Origin: Polyporus tsugae
Taxonomy: Eukaryota > Basidiomycota > Agaricomycetes > Polyporales > Polyporaceae
Length of the DNA: 64,000 nucleotides
Assembly (NCBI GenBank): GCA_024305745.1
Contig: JAHRBS010000008.1
Coordinates: 992,001 to 1,056,000 of the forward strand
Direction of reading: 5' to 3'
Part shown: positions 1-11,322 of the stretch, one piece after another
How positions within the stretch are numbered: position 1 is the stretch's first letter
How the letters are laid out: each line of letters opens with the position of its first letter
The notes under the pieces: model-generated
Seen by the model: the letters and a program-made list of their open reading frames with translations, nothing else
What the model was told of the DNA's origin: nothing
Database searches by the model: none
Program-made: the position numbers and the translations under genes

Positions 1-51
1 GGGTTCAGAGGTACGCAAACCATCAACTCATGGGTCACACCGTTTTGACAT

Positions 52-2002
52 ATGCCCACATCTCAAGACATGGAGTTCTTCTGGCTGGGCCGCATACCTT
101 GCCGGACTGTCCGTTTGATGGGTCTCTTGGTCGGTGTCACGGTGTGGGACAGACGCACAATGTATACAATCGACGACGGGACGGCAGTTCTTGACTGTGC
201 TTTCGCACACGCTCAAGCCGTCCCTCCTAGCCCAGTTAAACCGAAACCTAAAGTTACAGTATCCGCTTGCGACAGTACGAAGCGGACTGGACCTTCTTTC
301 TCAGACTACCTTTTCTCTGCGCGCAAAGTAGTCCCGCCAACGACTGTAGCGCCACCCAGTCGCGCAGAACCGTCTCCCGCACCGAGGCCTATAGCCCGTG
401 TTGGGCAATCGGTACGCATCGTTGGTCGCGTAGTGTCCAGACACGACACTCGGATTCTCCTCGTCGACGAGATCTGTGAGTCTTCTTGCGCCTGCCTAAA
501 CGTCCACTAATCGCCATTGTCCAGCCCTTTGTGCTTCATATAATGATGAACCTAACCACTGGCTCACCGTGTCTGAACTGCATTGCACAACATACCACCC
601 GTCGGAGGTACTACCTCCATTCGTGCCTCCTCCCCTCCCCACCGAGTCGGGAATTCCCCTATACAGTCGACCAGGTTCGCCGTCAAAGCGTGCCGCCACG
701 CAAGAACCCACAACGCCAGCATCCGTCCGGTTTACTGTGCCCTCAGCGAACCCATCACCTGGCACCTCTGTCGCCACATCTTCTCCAGCCTCAAGCACGG
801 CTGCTGACGTGAAGCAGATCCGACTACGACACCCCTCTCGCTTACATACGCGCGACCTTACCGCGAACACTTTCCGGATCTATATCAAGCACTATATGGA
901 CAACGCGCCACCGCCATCTCTTCGCCGCCGCCGTTCCGAAGCCAGGTCTGTGTCACCTTCTCCAACCCCGCGTGCATCGCGCAGTCGAAAGGACGTCGAA
1001 GATACTCCAACGAAGTCCCGTGGCACCAAGAGAGGTGCTCGTACGGATGCTACCCCTCGTCCGTCTCGTCGCCGCAGGCTTGAAGGGGATCACACGCTGC
1101 GCGCCTCCCTAGTTTCCGAAGCTGAGACCGACACGGATTCGGAATCAGACAAACCTGAAGCGGACGACCAGATGTACGGCTTCACCCTCTCGCACCTCCG
1201 ACGCGTCCCCGAGCTCTCTCTGCTGGCACGCCGGGTCATCGCAGCCGACTCTCACCGGCGCGAGAAAGAAGAGCGCAAGAAGGCCAAGGCGCAACTCTCG
1301 CAGCTCAAGAACAAAGGCAAGGCGCCTGCGAGCTCTTCCACCTCTCGTCCGAGCGAAACGCAGGCGCCAACCGGGGCTGCGGTCAAGAAGCTCTTCAAGC
1401 AAGCCATCCGGACTCTCTTCCAGGAGGGCGACATCGTCCTCTGGAGCGGCCCCGTCCGCCCGCTGCCCGCGCCCCTGCTCGACCCAATGCTTCCCGCGTC
1501 ATCCTCGTCGTCTGCACTCTGGAGAGCAAACACGAGCACGAGCTCGGCTATCTCCTCCGCGTCGACGTCCTCGCGGTCCCGGCCGAGCTACGAGGAGTGG
1601 GACGACGACGAGGTGCTGAGCGACCCCCAACCGAACGAGGAGGCGTACGTCCCGCTCACGCCCACGTACTTTTCGCGCGTGCTCGAGGACGCGATCCGGC
1701 GCATGGTGCGCGAGAAGCTGGCCAAGACGAGGGGGGCCGAGGGAGTGGGAGAGGCGACACCCAAACCCAAGTCTGCGACCAAGTCCATCATCGAGCGACT
1801 GAGGGCGCAGGAGAAGGAGAGGGAGAGGGGGGTAGGGTTGCCGCCAGGACCGACGAAGGAGGAGCTGCTGGCGTGGTTGCGGAACAGCGACGAGCGGTGG
1901 GCGCGGGTCGGGGAGTGGACCGTGCAGGAGGCGCTGGAGTGGGCGAGGAGGGAGGGGAGGCTCTGGGTTATTGGAAAGGGACGATGGGAGGTCTGTGGGT
2001 GA
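52..2002 (+). CDS. STN1: CST telomere-capping complex subunit Stn1 (OB-fold protein)
   Basis: Two exons, 52-475 and 525-2002, are joined across a 49-nt GTGAGT..CAG intron and give about 633 aa. The start is fixed by an in-frame stop just upstream of the ATG at 52. The N-terminus reads as the Stn1 OB-fold: a VRLMGLLVGV strand followed by YTIDDGTAVLDC near residues 20-50, then a second half after the intron ending in LHTRDLTANTFRIYIKHYM. A long Ser/Arg/Pro-rich basic linker separates this from a C-terminal segment (PTKEELLAWLRN..EWTVQEALEWARREGRLW) that resembles winged-helix DNA-binding modules. In the family, Stn1 pairs with Ten1 to bind and cap single-stranded telomeric DNA in the nucleus. 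It is longer than budding-yeast Stn1, mainly because of the linker. Identity rests on motif recognition; Ten1 and Ctc1 are not in this window. Confidence 0.85.
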
Positions 2003-2843
2003 TGCTTGTGGAAAGGAGGTGGGCGTCGGTTGAGTCGTACATGACCGTATCTATAGGAGATATTGATACCCGGCGCGACGTCCTATGGCTCGCACTAGTT
2101 TGGTTCAAGTGACCATTCTAGCATCCTAACACTTTAGGACGATCGTGACTTCGCGACTCTCATGCATCTAAAGCTGTTGGCTTCGATCCAATAACCACCT
2201 TGAGAAGGTTCCCTGTTACGTCGACGACGCCGACGTTGAACACGCCAAAACAGAGTGTGCAACACTGTATCGATATCTTAGTACTCGTTTGCTCAGTCAA
2301 TAATTTGTTGACCGGCTCAGATCGTGTCAGATAGGTTTCGCAAGTACTGTACTAGCTGGTCGCGCTTCCTCCTCTAGATTGTAACTTGAATGAGCTTCCG
2401 AAGTGTGCGTAGCTCCTAGTAACCGTCTCCGTCACCTTCAAGCTGTCCCTTAGACTGTCGAGACCCACAACCTGGCGAAGAAAATTGGAGCTCGATGGTG
2501 AAAAGCATTGGAAATCGGATGGCAAGCGGCGATAACCTCTTACTTCTCAATACTTTTTTCTGCGAGGAATCGGGCAAATACTAGGGTGCGCGCATGAAGT
2601 GTGAAGAAATCCTTCAGTCCATCCGCGTCCAGATTATATGCAGTGTCCCATACAACAGCAGTTACGATATATCATATAGACTACGCATAGATACCACCCA
2701 ACCCAGTCGAGCATACTACGTGCGCCAACGCATACAAGACATATAACGCTCTGGCGGACCACACTCTCCTGCACTCGCCAGACATACCCTAGCTTCATAT
2801 CCAATAACCAATATCCAGCACCCACGACCAGGACCCGGCGAAG
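2003..2843. other. intergenic, between convergent STN1 and SEC2-like genes
   Basis: About 840 bases between the stop codons of two convergent genes. It should hold both 3' UTRs and terminators. I see no convincing ORF, repeat or RNA gene here; it is AT-richer than the flanking coding sequence. Confidence 0.5.
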
Positions 2844-5800
2844 TTAGCGCACGACAGCCCCGATGCGCGCCCAATACATCTCCTCCCGCAGCCGGACGAG
2901 CTCCTTGTACGTGCGCTCCTCCCACGTCGCGTCGCCGACGTACAGACCGTTGCAGGTGTCCAACTCCTCCGCTACCGACGATGCACCATCCTTCTCGTCC
3001 CCGTTCGCGTTCGCGTGGACCTGCCCGGCAGCGTAGGCGGGCGGAGGGACCCCCGGCACGCACTCGGGTTCCGAGGGAACGGACTCCGCGTCGCCGTTGA
3101 CCAAAACAACCTTCTCCTCGGCTGACGTCCTACTCTTACTCTCCAATACAGTCTCGAGTCGCTCCTTCAGTGCATCGACGGGGCCGGTAGCAGGTGCAGA
3201 TTTACGCTCGGGCGTAGGTGCGGCGGTAGGACCATCAGAGGTAGGAAGCGATTCCGGCTCTGCAGTCACCGGCGCAGCAGCCTCGACAACCGCAACAGGG
3301 TCGGCGGGAGCGGGGGTGTCCGAAGAAGGCTCGGGCACAGCAGCCTCCTTGGGCTCCGCCGCCTTTTCGAGAGGTACAGGCTCCGCCTTGATATTCGCAG
3401 CCTCGTCCGCCGTAGGCATGTCAACGCTATTCCGTTTTGGCTGCTCTCCGACCTGCGGCACAAGTATCGACGACGGCCGAGCCCTCGCAGCAGCACGTCG
3501 CGGGAGGGGAGGCGGCGCCGGCGAGCCAGTCCTCAAAGGCGACTGAGCCTTCTCGTCGACGAGAGTACTGCTCGTAGCCGTAGTGGGCGTCGGCGCGGCG
3601 ACGTCAATTGCAGGCAGCCCAGCGCTGGGAACCTGCTCGCTCGTCGGGGTCTTTGCCGGGGACGGCTCAGAGGACGACGGAAGCGGAACGGTCGCCGCGG
3701 CATCGGGGGGTGTGGTGTCGACGCGGAGGTCCTCGATGGGTGTCCTGAAAGAGTCCATGGACGTGCTTTGGGAGATCAGGCCCTCGGGGATGACAAGGAC
3801 AGGTTTGTTGTCCTTGGCTTTCGCCTCTGCCTCTGCCAGAGCTGGCTCTTGCTGGGTCGAATCCTCGGGAGCAGCCTCGAACTTCTGAACCACAACAGGG
3901 GTGGCTTCCTCCGCGAGTGTTACTTTCGGTTGCTCAACAACTGGAGCATTGGACTGAGCAGCCTCCGCAGCGGGCTTGATGTCCGCACTGGGGTCTGGAG
4001 TGAGAGGCCTCTCCCTCTCCCTATTCCTTTTAGGGAGGGGTGGGGGAGCAGGGGAGGGACCAGCAGAAACAGGCACGGGCGCAGTAACTGTCGGAGACGC
4101 TGCCTCCTCTTTCAATGGAGGGGGAACGCGGTGGACAGCCGGGCTCGCTGGGAGCTGCGAGATCGAGTTCTTCGGCGAGTGCGCGACAGCAGGATGGGTG
4201 GGCGGCGGCGGTGGCAGCGTCTTCCTCGACGGATCTCGCGGTGGCAGCTTGGGCTTATCCCTCTCTTTCGCGCTAGCACTGTCAGGTGACTTCATCGGGG
4301 CGGTGGACCCGCTCAGGCTGCGCTGCATCGACCCCCAGAGGGAGCCAAGCGTCGAGCCCACCTTAGGCAGGCGCTGCGGAGGCTGCTGGAGCGGGGTTGG
4401 CTTGCCTGCGCCATTCACACCGTTGTGCCCCTTTTCAAGGGCGCCGTCGACACCCGGCTTGGGGAGGCTGTTTGTCGGTGGCGGTATCGGAGGCTCTTCC
4501 CAGATCTTCTCGACGATGCTCGTGCGGACGAACGCCCACATAGAGCACGTCGTGCGCAGCCGCGCGAGGCACCAACCGGTGGTACAAAGCGGGTAGATGG
4601 TTTGGCGAGCAGGCGAGCCAGAGTGCTGGTTGGAAAGCGGGAGGGAGACAGGCAGGCCAGAAGAGGTGGAATCGAGCCGAAAGACATATACTAGCGTGGG
4701 GGGTTCCGAGGGCGTGGAGCTAGAGGAAGTATGGCGATGTTGCTGCCCCGTTAACGTTGGGAGATTGAGCTCGCCAGAACGCACGTTCTTGAATAAAGTG
4801 GTGGACCAAGACGCGCTTTGTGAGCCAGATCGAGAGGGGTTAGGTGTGGTGGGGGTACTGGGTAAGGAGTCGCTCGCTGTAGAGTATATCGACATTCCGC
4901 AGAGGGCGCAGACGACGTGGGTATGATGGGAACTAGCGGGTATATTTGGTGGAGCCAGCTCCTCCAGAAGTGTCGTGAACTGTATTGGCTCTATTGTCAA
5001 GTGGCCACCGTGAATAGCCCCAATGACAGAGCGTCGTGAGAGCCAGTTCAGGGAGGGGGCGAGGTCTAAACGCACGGTCGTGTCGCTACAAAAATGGTCA
5101 ATACCTACACAGCCCAGGTAGAAGGAGCGTCACGCACGAATCCTCAGCAATTAACCTTGCCAAGAATGGTAGTGGGGTAAGGGTGGACATGGCAGGTGGT
5201 TGTTGCGACGTGGGGCGAATAGCCCGGAGGTGTGACACGAAGATGAGAAACTCGTGGAAGGGGACATGGGAGGCGAAGAGCCGTTGCCGGGTCGATCGAG
5301 GTTCCGCCGGCCCATGGTCCACCCACTTGCCCTTGCCCATACGCATTCGCATCTCCTCCACTCGCCTGTCCGCATGCTCCTTGCCGGATTGAAGGGTCTG
5401 CATCTGAGCTTGGAGCGCACCGACTACCTCCTCCGCACTCCGAAGGGCCGCCTCAGTCTCCTCGACCTTCCTCGAGCTCCTCGCCTCCGCCATGCGCGCC
5501 GAGGCGACCATCCGGTTTGCCTGATCGAAGAGACCAGCACTGAGGTCGTCCAAATCCTTCTCGATCTCGGCTCGAGCGGACTCGGCCTGACCACGGCGTG
5601 CCGCCTCCTCGGTGGCTTTCTCCATGAGACGTGTCAGCTCGGAGGTGACGTGCGACTTCTCGACGAGGAGGCCTGTGCTGAGTGCGGAGAGGTGCTGAGT
5701 GCGTTCGAGCTCTAGTTGGCTGACCTTGAGGGTGGTCTGGCGCAAGTTTGAGGAGGTGACGTGAAGCTCATCCTCCAGGTCGGAGACGCGGTCGTAAGAG

Positions 5801-6033
5801 CGGACGAGCTTGTTGTTGAGCTGGGAAACCTGAGAGAAGAGATCCTGGACTTGATTGCGGAGAGACTCGATGACCATCGCCTGTGCGTCCGAATCGACAT
5901 TCTGCGACTGGACCTTGGTGGCCCCGCCGTTCGCGCCGCCCGAGGGAATTGTTGTCTTCTGCTCAAGGAAGTCGGCTTCGGCGTTGAGCTCGTGCATCTC
6001 GCTGTCGATGGAGGATTTTTGTGTGTGCGTCAT
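2844..6033 (-). CDS. SEC2: Sec2-type Rab GTPase guanine nucleotide exchange factor
   Basis: Exons 6033-5138 and 5085-2844 are joined by a 52-nt GTGCGT..TAG intron, giving about 1045 aa. Removing the intron restores the reading LIAEDS-DTTVRLDLAPSLNWL across the junction. Residues of roughly 50-230 form a long coiled coil containing the Sec2 signature LFDQANRMVASAR. In Sec2/Rabin8 proteins this region binds the exocytic Rab (Sec4/Rab8) and promotes GDP release on secretory vesicles. The middle of the protein carries two CxxC-like pairs (CALCG and nearby cysteines), then several hundred residues of Pro/Ser/Ala-rich, probably disordered sequence. The C-terminal end TWEERTYKELVRLREEMYWARIG looks conserved and folded. 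The start ATG at 6033 opens directly into the acidic N-terminus. Function in polarised exocytosis is inferred from the family; the Rab partner cannot be seen here. Confidence 0.85.
5086..5137 (-). other. SEC2 intron 1
   Basis: A 52-nt intron with GTGCGT donor and TTTGTAG acceptor on the minus strand. Without removal the frame hits a stop soon after the donor. Removal joins the coiled-coil exon to the long C-terminal exon with a split serine codon. Confidence 0.8.
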
Positions 6034-6595
6034 AGTACCCGCCTAGCGGTGCTGTTTGCCAGGATAGCCCAAGCACAGTATGTATTGTCAGCTAGGGAGA
6101 TAAAAGAAGACACGGGCCAGAAATGTGTTGAAATAGTCGGACAGGGGAGACGGTATGAGTCCAGAGAGCACGACAATCGCCTCGGAAACACGCCGTGCCA
6201 CTTTCGCCGGGCGTTAAAGCCTTTGCACAACACACCAAAACAACGCCTCCATCCCCCAGCGCTCTCGTTGCCTATTGTGGAATACAGGCTTCGTTAGATG
6301 ATTTCTTCATAGTACTTCATATGTGGGCCCACCCTCCACGTTTGCTGAGATCTGTTTCCAATTAAGACGTACTTAATTTCTTCCCAGATCACCGAGACCG
6401 CCGGTCGTCCCCGCCAAGGTTTGGGGATGGGACGCATGGCAGAGATCGAGACCGCCATCAACCACTACGCGCAAGTTAAGGACTCATCCATACATTGTAC
6501 ACCTAATATTGACCGCTCTCTAATACATCCAAACGAAGTTCCATTGTATCTAAATGAATGATGTGTATGCATAATGCGGGAGAAATGGCCAACAA
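6034..6595. other. intergenic upstream of SEC2-like gene
   Basis: About 560 bases between the SEC2-like start and the monooxygenase stop, both minus strand. It should hold the SEC2 promoter and the monooxygenase terminator. I see no gene-like ORF. Confidence 0.5.
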
Positions 6596-8516
6596 TTACA
6601 TGACTAGACACATCCTACCGCCCGCCTTCGCTCTCGTCTTCCCGCCGTTCACAATCTTCGAGTACTGCCTTTCTACCTCATCCCACTGGTCCTCCACCTT
6701 CTCTTGCCATTGCCATCTCCACAGATCCCGAATCGCCTCTTGCAGCCCACTGAGCTGCTGCCTCAAGAGCTCCTCTTCCTCCTCCTCAGACGAAGCAGAT
6801 ATCGGCGAACCGTCGTACAAGCCAGGGTAGTTGAACTCGTACATCAGCCCCACCCTGCCCGCGTCCCGCACTACTTTGCGCGCCAATGGTAGGCGGACGT
6901 CTTGGTAGATGCGCAAGACATCCGGAACGCGAGAGAGCGACGTTCGTGGATCCGCAAGCCAGCGACCGAGGACGTATGCGTCCTGAGGGCACAGGATATG
7001 AACATGGCCGAATGTTACATAGGTGGAACACTAACCTCAATAGCTTGACCGCCTCCTGCGCCAAAGTGGGTGGTCATGGCATGGACCTGAGACGGCCAGC
7101 ATGAGTATGACTCGCAGCCCAAGAACTCCATCGGGCTTACTGCATCTCCCATGATTGCCACCCTGCCATCGACAGTGTAAGGGAGATCCTCGATCACATG
7201 AATGGCCCAAATCGTCGGCTTCTCGACGCACTGCCAACAAAACAATGAATCCAGCAACTCTAGATCTTTGTGAACATACCGAGACGTACCGAAAGCATTT
7301 GGTCGACTTCGGGTTCCCACCCCGAGTAGGTGGATAGGACGTCTGCTTTCTTCGCGTCGATGACCCACCTGTGAGGGTAGGTTGTGCCCTCGCCATCAGG
7401 TATGGTGACGAAGGCGACGAGGTTTAGATATTTGCCGTGCGAGATGGGGTAGGTGATGACATGCTAGAGGCGCATCGTTGGTTACGTCTGTTCGGAAGGA
7501 ATCATAAGAGACACGACGAACCTTCGCCTTGCCTGAATACTTTAAAAAAAAGGACGTTGGTTGTTGCTTGCGAGGCATAGTAGTGGATGTACTTACGCTC
7601 ATTGGCGCCACGATCTCCAATGCATGATGTTTGGGATTGATCTCCCTCAACTTCTCCGCTGGAACCAAGTAACGATACGCGATGGTCCCCGTCCACTTGG
7701 GCATCGCCTTCTTGCACCGCTCACACTCTTCCCTCCTGACGTTCGCTTTCTTCGCGCACTCCCGCTGGTGCGCATAGTCATACATCGCTGCACGTGTCTT
7801 GGACTTGATCCCATCGGCGCCGACGATGACGTCCGCCGTCGCCTTCGAACCGTCGGCAAAGTGCAGGGTGTACGATATCCCGGAGTCGGTGTACTTCACG
7901 AGCCGTTTCGACGTGTGGACCGAACAGCTTGACGGAAGGTTCTGGACTAGGACATCTACCATTTCCGCGCGATGCATGGTCGTCGAGCCACCTGTCCGGT
8001 GCCACACTCAACCCTTGTTCAGAGCGGGAGAGAGTATGATGTGCGTACTGGGTATCATGATCCTCCCGAATTCGAATCCTTCACGAGGCCAGTCCGATTT
8101 GCGGAAAACGAACCCAGTCTCTGCGAGGTCAGTGAGCAAGCGGCGAGGTCGCGTAAGCACAGGACGCACCCAAGTCTCCGTCTCCTCCGTTAGCTGTCTT
8201 GACTGCCTCGCTTGCAAGTTGGTCGTACAAGCCGAGTGCCCGCATGACCGCCCATGTCCGTGGCCACACAGATATCCCAGCACCGACGGTCGTGATCTCC
8301 GGCCCCGACTCGTACAGGTCTACCTGAATGGGCGAGCTCGACTGCTCGTATCGGCCTAGGGTGACCGCTAGCGTGAGGCCTCCGATACCGCCACCGCTAC
8401 GCATCCAATCAGTACCATGAATGAATCGTCCAATGAACGAACCCCAGCAGGGCGATGAAGACGTACACAATCGCGAGCCTGAACCGCGGCTTCACAGCGG
8501 ATGATCCGTCAGGCAT
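6596..8516 (-). CDS. FAD-dependent monooxygenase, salicylate-hydroxylase-like
   Basis: A multi-exon minus-strand gene. Exon 1 (8516-8467) ends in RFRLAIV and joins exon 2 at 8396 to give the Rossmann fingerprint LAIVGGGIGGLTLAVTL, followed by an acidic strand end (VDLYESG). Later exons carry TTMHRAEMVDVLVQNLP, a DVIVGADGIKSKTR motif (the DG motif of class A flavin monooxygenases) and DGRVAIMGDA-VHAMTTHFGAGGGQAIEDA (the GD motif that contacts FAD ribose and pyrophosphate). All introns are about 50-70 nt. The protein ends in an acidic, Glu-rich helix after LMYEFNYPGLYDG. The family hydroxylates aromatic acids or related compounds using NAD(P)H and O2. No signal peptide or membrane anchor is visible, so it is probably cytosolic. 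The substrate is unknown; related fungal enzymes serve catabolism or secondary metabolism. Confidence 0.85.
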
Positions 8517-9580
8517 GGTCTAGATGGCGAAGGCATCGTGAAGGTGTCTCAGGAACGCCCCCTAGCTTTTATCTGAGCCGTCTCCTCCCTTCCTCCAATG
8601 GTCGTGTATCAGTGTATATTGCATACACGGTCTGTGGGAGTTGCATTAAAATCAGTACACGGATGGGTGGAGCGAACACGGCGTATCCGCATGAGAACCA
8701 TCCACGGGATGCCCCACTCTTGCTACGCCACCTCGGGGCCCCGGTGTGCTCAGCTCATCCCCGGGCGTGCACAGCTCCTCGAGCACTCAAGGACAAACAT
8801 AACCAGGGAAGAAAGAGGTTATTTCTAGGGCTGGCAAGCTATATCGGACCAGGGGCTTGATCAGCAATCGGCCGTGTTCTTCGAGAAACGTTGGGCCATA
8901 TCTTGCCGATAAAGCTCTGCTCCCGAGCCTGTGGTTGTGGATGAGCAAGCGGCCTGGGTGGGATGATCATCTGCGTATACATAGGTTGAAGAGTCAGTGC
9001 TCCTAGAAGTCATCATCAGCGATGCGACTATCGTGCTGGAAAAAAACAAACAGCACACACTTGTGAAAGGCGTCCACGCACTTCCGGTTATAACCAGCAA
9101 TGGAGCGGGAGCGACACAATGCGATATGTAGTGTGACGGGGCCCGAGGGCTGCGGCCATAATAGAAGACGGATATCGATGAGAATCTTGTAGCGGATGAC
9201 CTCGAGTGGGGCTGAGGTTGCACACACCCAGTGAGGCTGACTAGCAGCGTGCCAAAACGGTCCTGCACAACTGACTATGTGCGTCAAAAACAGCTGCGTC
9301 ATGAAATGTTACGAACTCACCAAGGCAGAGGGCTACTGGCGAAGAGCTGCAGGAAGAGATGTTGACTCTCTAGATTGATCTAGTATAATGAGGGAGCCTT
9401 GGTGGGTAAAGTACTATACACACTTACCCACGACCCGTGTACGAGTGTTGGACACTTGATGCGAGTCTGCAACGCATACAGTACGCAAATAACAATGATG
9501 CACCCCCGCCATACGCAAAAGAACAGTGCCTTTCCTTCTAACGATACATGCACGAAGCAACTCAGATACATCTGATCCAT
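8517..9580. other. intergenic, no supported gene
   Basis: About 1.06 kb between two minus-strand genes. It contains short ORFs (longest about 135 codons) without recognisable motifs or convincing splice structure. It should contain the monooxygenase promoter and the 3' end of the G-patch gene. Confidence 0.45.
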
Positions 9581-10981
9581 CTAGTAGCGATCCTTGTCCT
9601 TTCTCCTGGACGAGTCGTACCTCTCCTTCGAGCGGGAACGATCCTTGCGCCTTTCGCGGTCACGGTCGCGGTCCCTGCGAGAGGAAGAGTCGTAGTCATC
9701 GTCTCGCCTCTTGTCCCGATCTCCTTCTCGCTCCTTGTAACGCCCCCGATCGCTGTCGCGGTACCGCTCCCGATCCCGGTCGCTATCGTTGTACCGGTCC
9801 CGCTCATCTCGACGACCGTCGCGATCCTTACGCCGGTCGGGCGAGGGCGACCGCCTCGAACCGTTCCGGGCTGGGGAGGGAGAGCGGCGTCTTGACGAGC
9901 TCTCCCGTTCGCTTCCGCCTGCACCGTCTGAGGAGCGGTCCTTCTTGATGACCGGGACGTATCGCCTCTCCGGCCGTGCCTTTGCGCCTTTCTTCCCTTT
10001 GCTCCCGTCGTCGAAAACTTCCTTCTCCTTCGCGCCGATACCGAGGAGGGCCGGTCGAGATTGCGGGAGCCACGGTTCCACCAGGCCCTTGTTCTTCCTG
10101 CTCGCCGCCTGCCCCTCCTTCCAACCCATGCCGCGGAGGAGCGCAGCGCCGAACTGCGAGACGGGGACACGCTCATAGTCTTCGAGCGACGCGGGGTCTG
10201 GGAGCTCGACGATGTCCTGCTTGAACGCGTCGTCCTCGGTCACAGCAGGGATGATGTCAATCTGCGGCCCGTCGATACCCGCGTCGTCCCCCGATGCGGC
10301 GCTCGCCAGGATGGCACGGAGAGCCCGCTGGTCGTCCGTCTCCTTCTTCATCTCCTGCTTGGGCTGCGGGGCCTCCTCATCGGCGTCGGGCATGGGCTCG
10401 TCCTGTGTCCCCTCGAGCTTCACGCGCTTCCGCATCTGCAGGCCTGATATCTGCGGGCCCGAGTTGATGCTGTCGCGAGTGCCGAGGCCGCCCACGGAGC
10501 CGTCTGCACCAGTTGCCGCAGCAGCGCTCGGGGGAACGTACATCTGCTTGCGCTTGCGCGCGAGCTCGCGCCAGTCTCTGTTCTGCAGCGCAGGGATGAC
10601 AAGGGGGCCCTGAGGTTTCGGTTTTTCATGGAGTCTACGAGGGTAGCGGGCTACAGTGAGTTGAGGACCCGATCTGTAAGAGGCCAATGAGGAGACACAC
10701 CGCTTTGCGCCGAACTCGTCGAACGCCGTCACGAGCTCGTCCTCCACCCCGGAATCCTCATCTGAACTGTCGCGCTCACTGTACTTGCGAGCTGGTGGGG
10801 GGCTGTTCCGTGCGAGAGGGCTGTTGGGGGTGCTGGCGCCAGAGAGATGGCGGGGGAGCGCGGGGACTTTGAAAGAGGAGGAATCGGAGTCTGAGTCTGC
10901 GCGCGAGGCAGGGGTCGGTCTGCGGATTGTGAAAGAGACTTTGTTCGCCGCTGCAGACGAGGAGGACATGGTGGCCAGCAA
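9581..10981 (-). CDS. SPP2: Spp2/GPKOW-type G-patch pre-mRNA splicing factor
   Basis: Open from ATG 10981 (alternative in-frame ATG 10969) to the stop at 9581, 466 aa if unspliced. The N-terminus has SFTIRRPTP and VTAFDEFGAKR, then GPLVIPALQNRDWRELARKRK, all typical of Spp2/MOS2/GPKOW proteins. Near the middle, VSQFGAALLRGMGWKEGQ is the G-patch that in yeast Spp2 recruits and activates the DEAH helicase Prp2 in the catalytic spliceosome. The C-terminal third is an RS/RD/RE-rich tail, common in nuclear splicing factors. A segment near 10,640-10,690 resembles a retained intron (GTGTGT..TAG, 50 nt), but exact removal breaks the frame, so the unspliced reading or a 48-nt variant is kept open. The tail is longer than in yeast Spp2 and closer to the metazoan GPKOW layout. 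Confidence 0.82.
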   Translation of the reverse strand: MLATMSSSSAAANKVSFTIRRPTPASRADSDSDSSSFKVPALPRHLSGASTPNSPLARNSPPPARKYSERDSSDEDSGVEDELVTAFDEFGAKRCVSSLASYRSGPQLTVARYPRRLHEKPKPQGPLVIPALQNRDWRELARKRKQMYVPPSAAAATGADGSVGGLGTRDSINSGPQISGLQMRKRVKLEGTQDEPMPDADEEAPQPKQEMKKETDDQRALRAILASAASGDDAGIDGPQIDIIPAVTEDDAFKQDIVELPDPASLEDYERVPVSQFGAALLRGMGWKEGQAASRKNKGLVEPWLPQSRPALLGIGAKEKEVFDDGSKGKKGAKARPERRYVPVIKKDRSSDGAGGSERESSSRRRSPSPARNGSRRSPSPDRRKDRDGRRDERDRYNDSDRDRERYRDSDRGRYKEREGDRDKRRDDDYDSSSRRDRDRDRERRKDRSRSKERYDSSRRKDKDRY

Positions 10982-11322
10982 TGAAGATGACTGCTTCGTC
11001 GAAGTCGTGAACTTGGTGGCACAGGCGGAACCGATGGCGTGGGAACAACATCACCGACAGGCGCCCGGGAAACTGTGTCGCCTGCCAAGTTATTCTCCAT
11101 GTTCTCCAACACTCCCTCTTGTCCTCATTCCATCCTTGCCCTCAGGCGGCGGTGTCTGTTCGATAGGTATGTGGCTTTTACCTCACTGGATTTTGAGAGT
11201 CGGGCTGAAGTCTAACTCATTCAGCAGAGCTAGTGGGATCAACCTTCTTGCCTCGTGTTGCTGGAACGGTATAAGTACGCCGTCGAGTCAACTGTCCCAA
11301 TTCGCCGCCTTGTGCCTCCAGT
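10982..11322. promoter_or_regulatory. divergent promoter interval
   Basis: About 340 bases between the divergent starts of the G-patch gene (-) and the first coiled-coil copy (+). From about 11,200 onward it is recognisably similar to 13,565-13,714 upstream of the second copy, including a shared AGTGGGATCAAC word. The tandem duplication therefore includes upstream sequence. Confidence 0.5.

Noticed and set aside
3976..4596. 206-codon plus-strand ORF
   Set aside because: It is the antisense shadow of the Pro/Ser-rich part of the SEC2-like gene.
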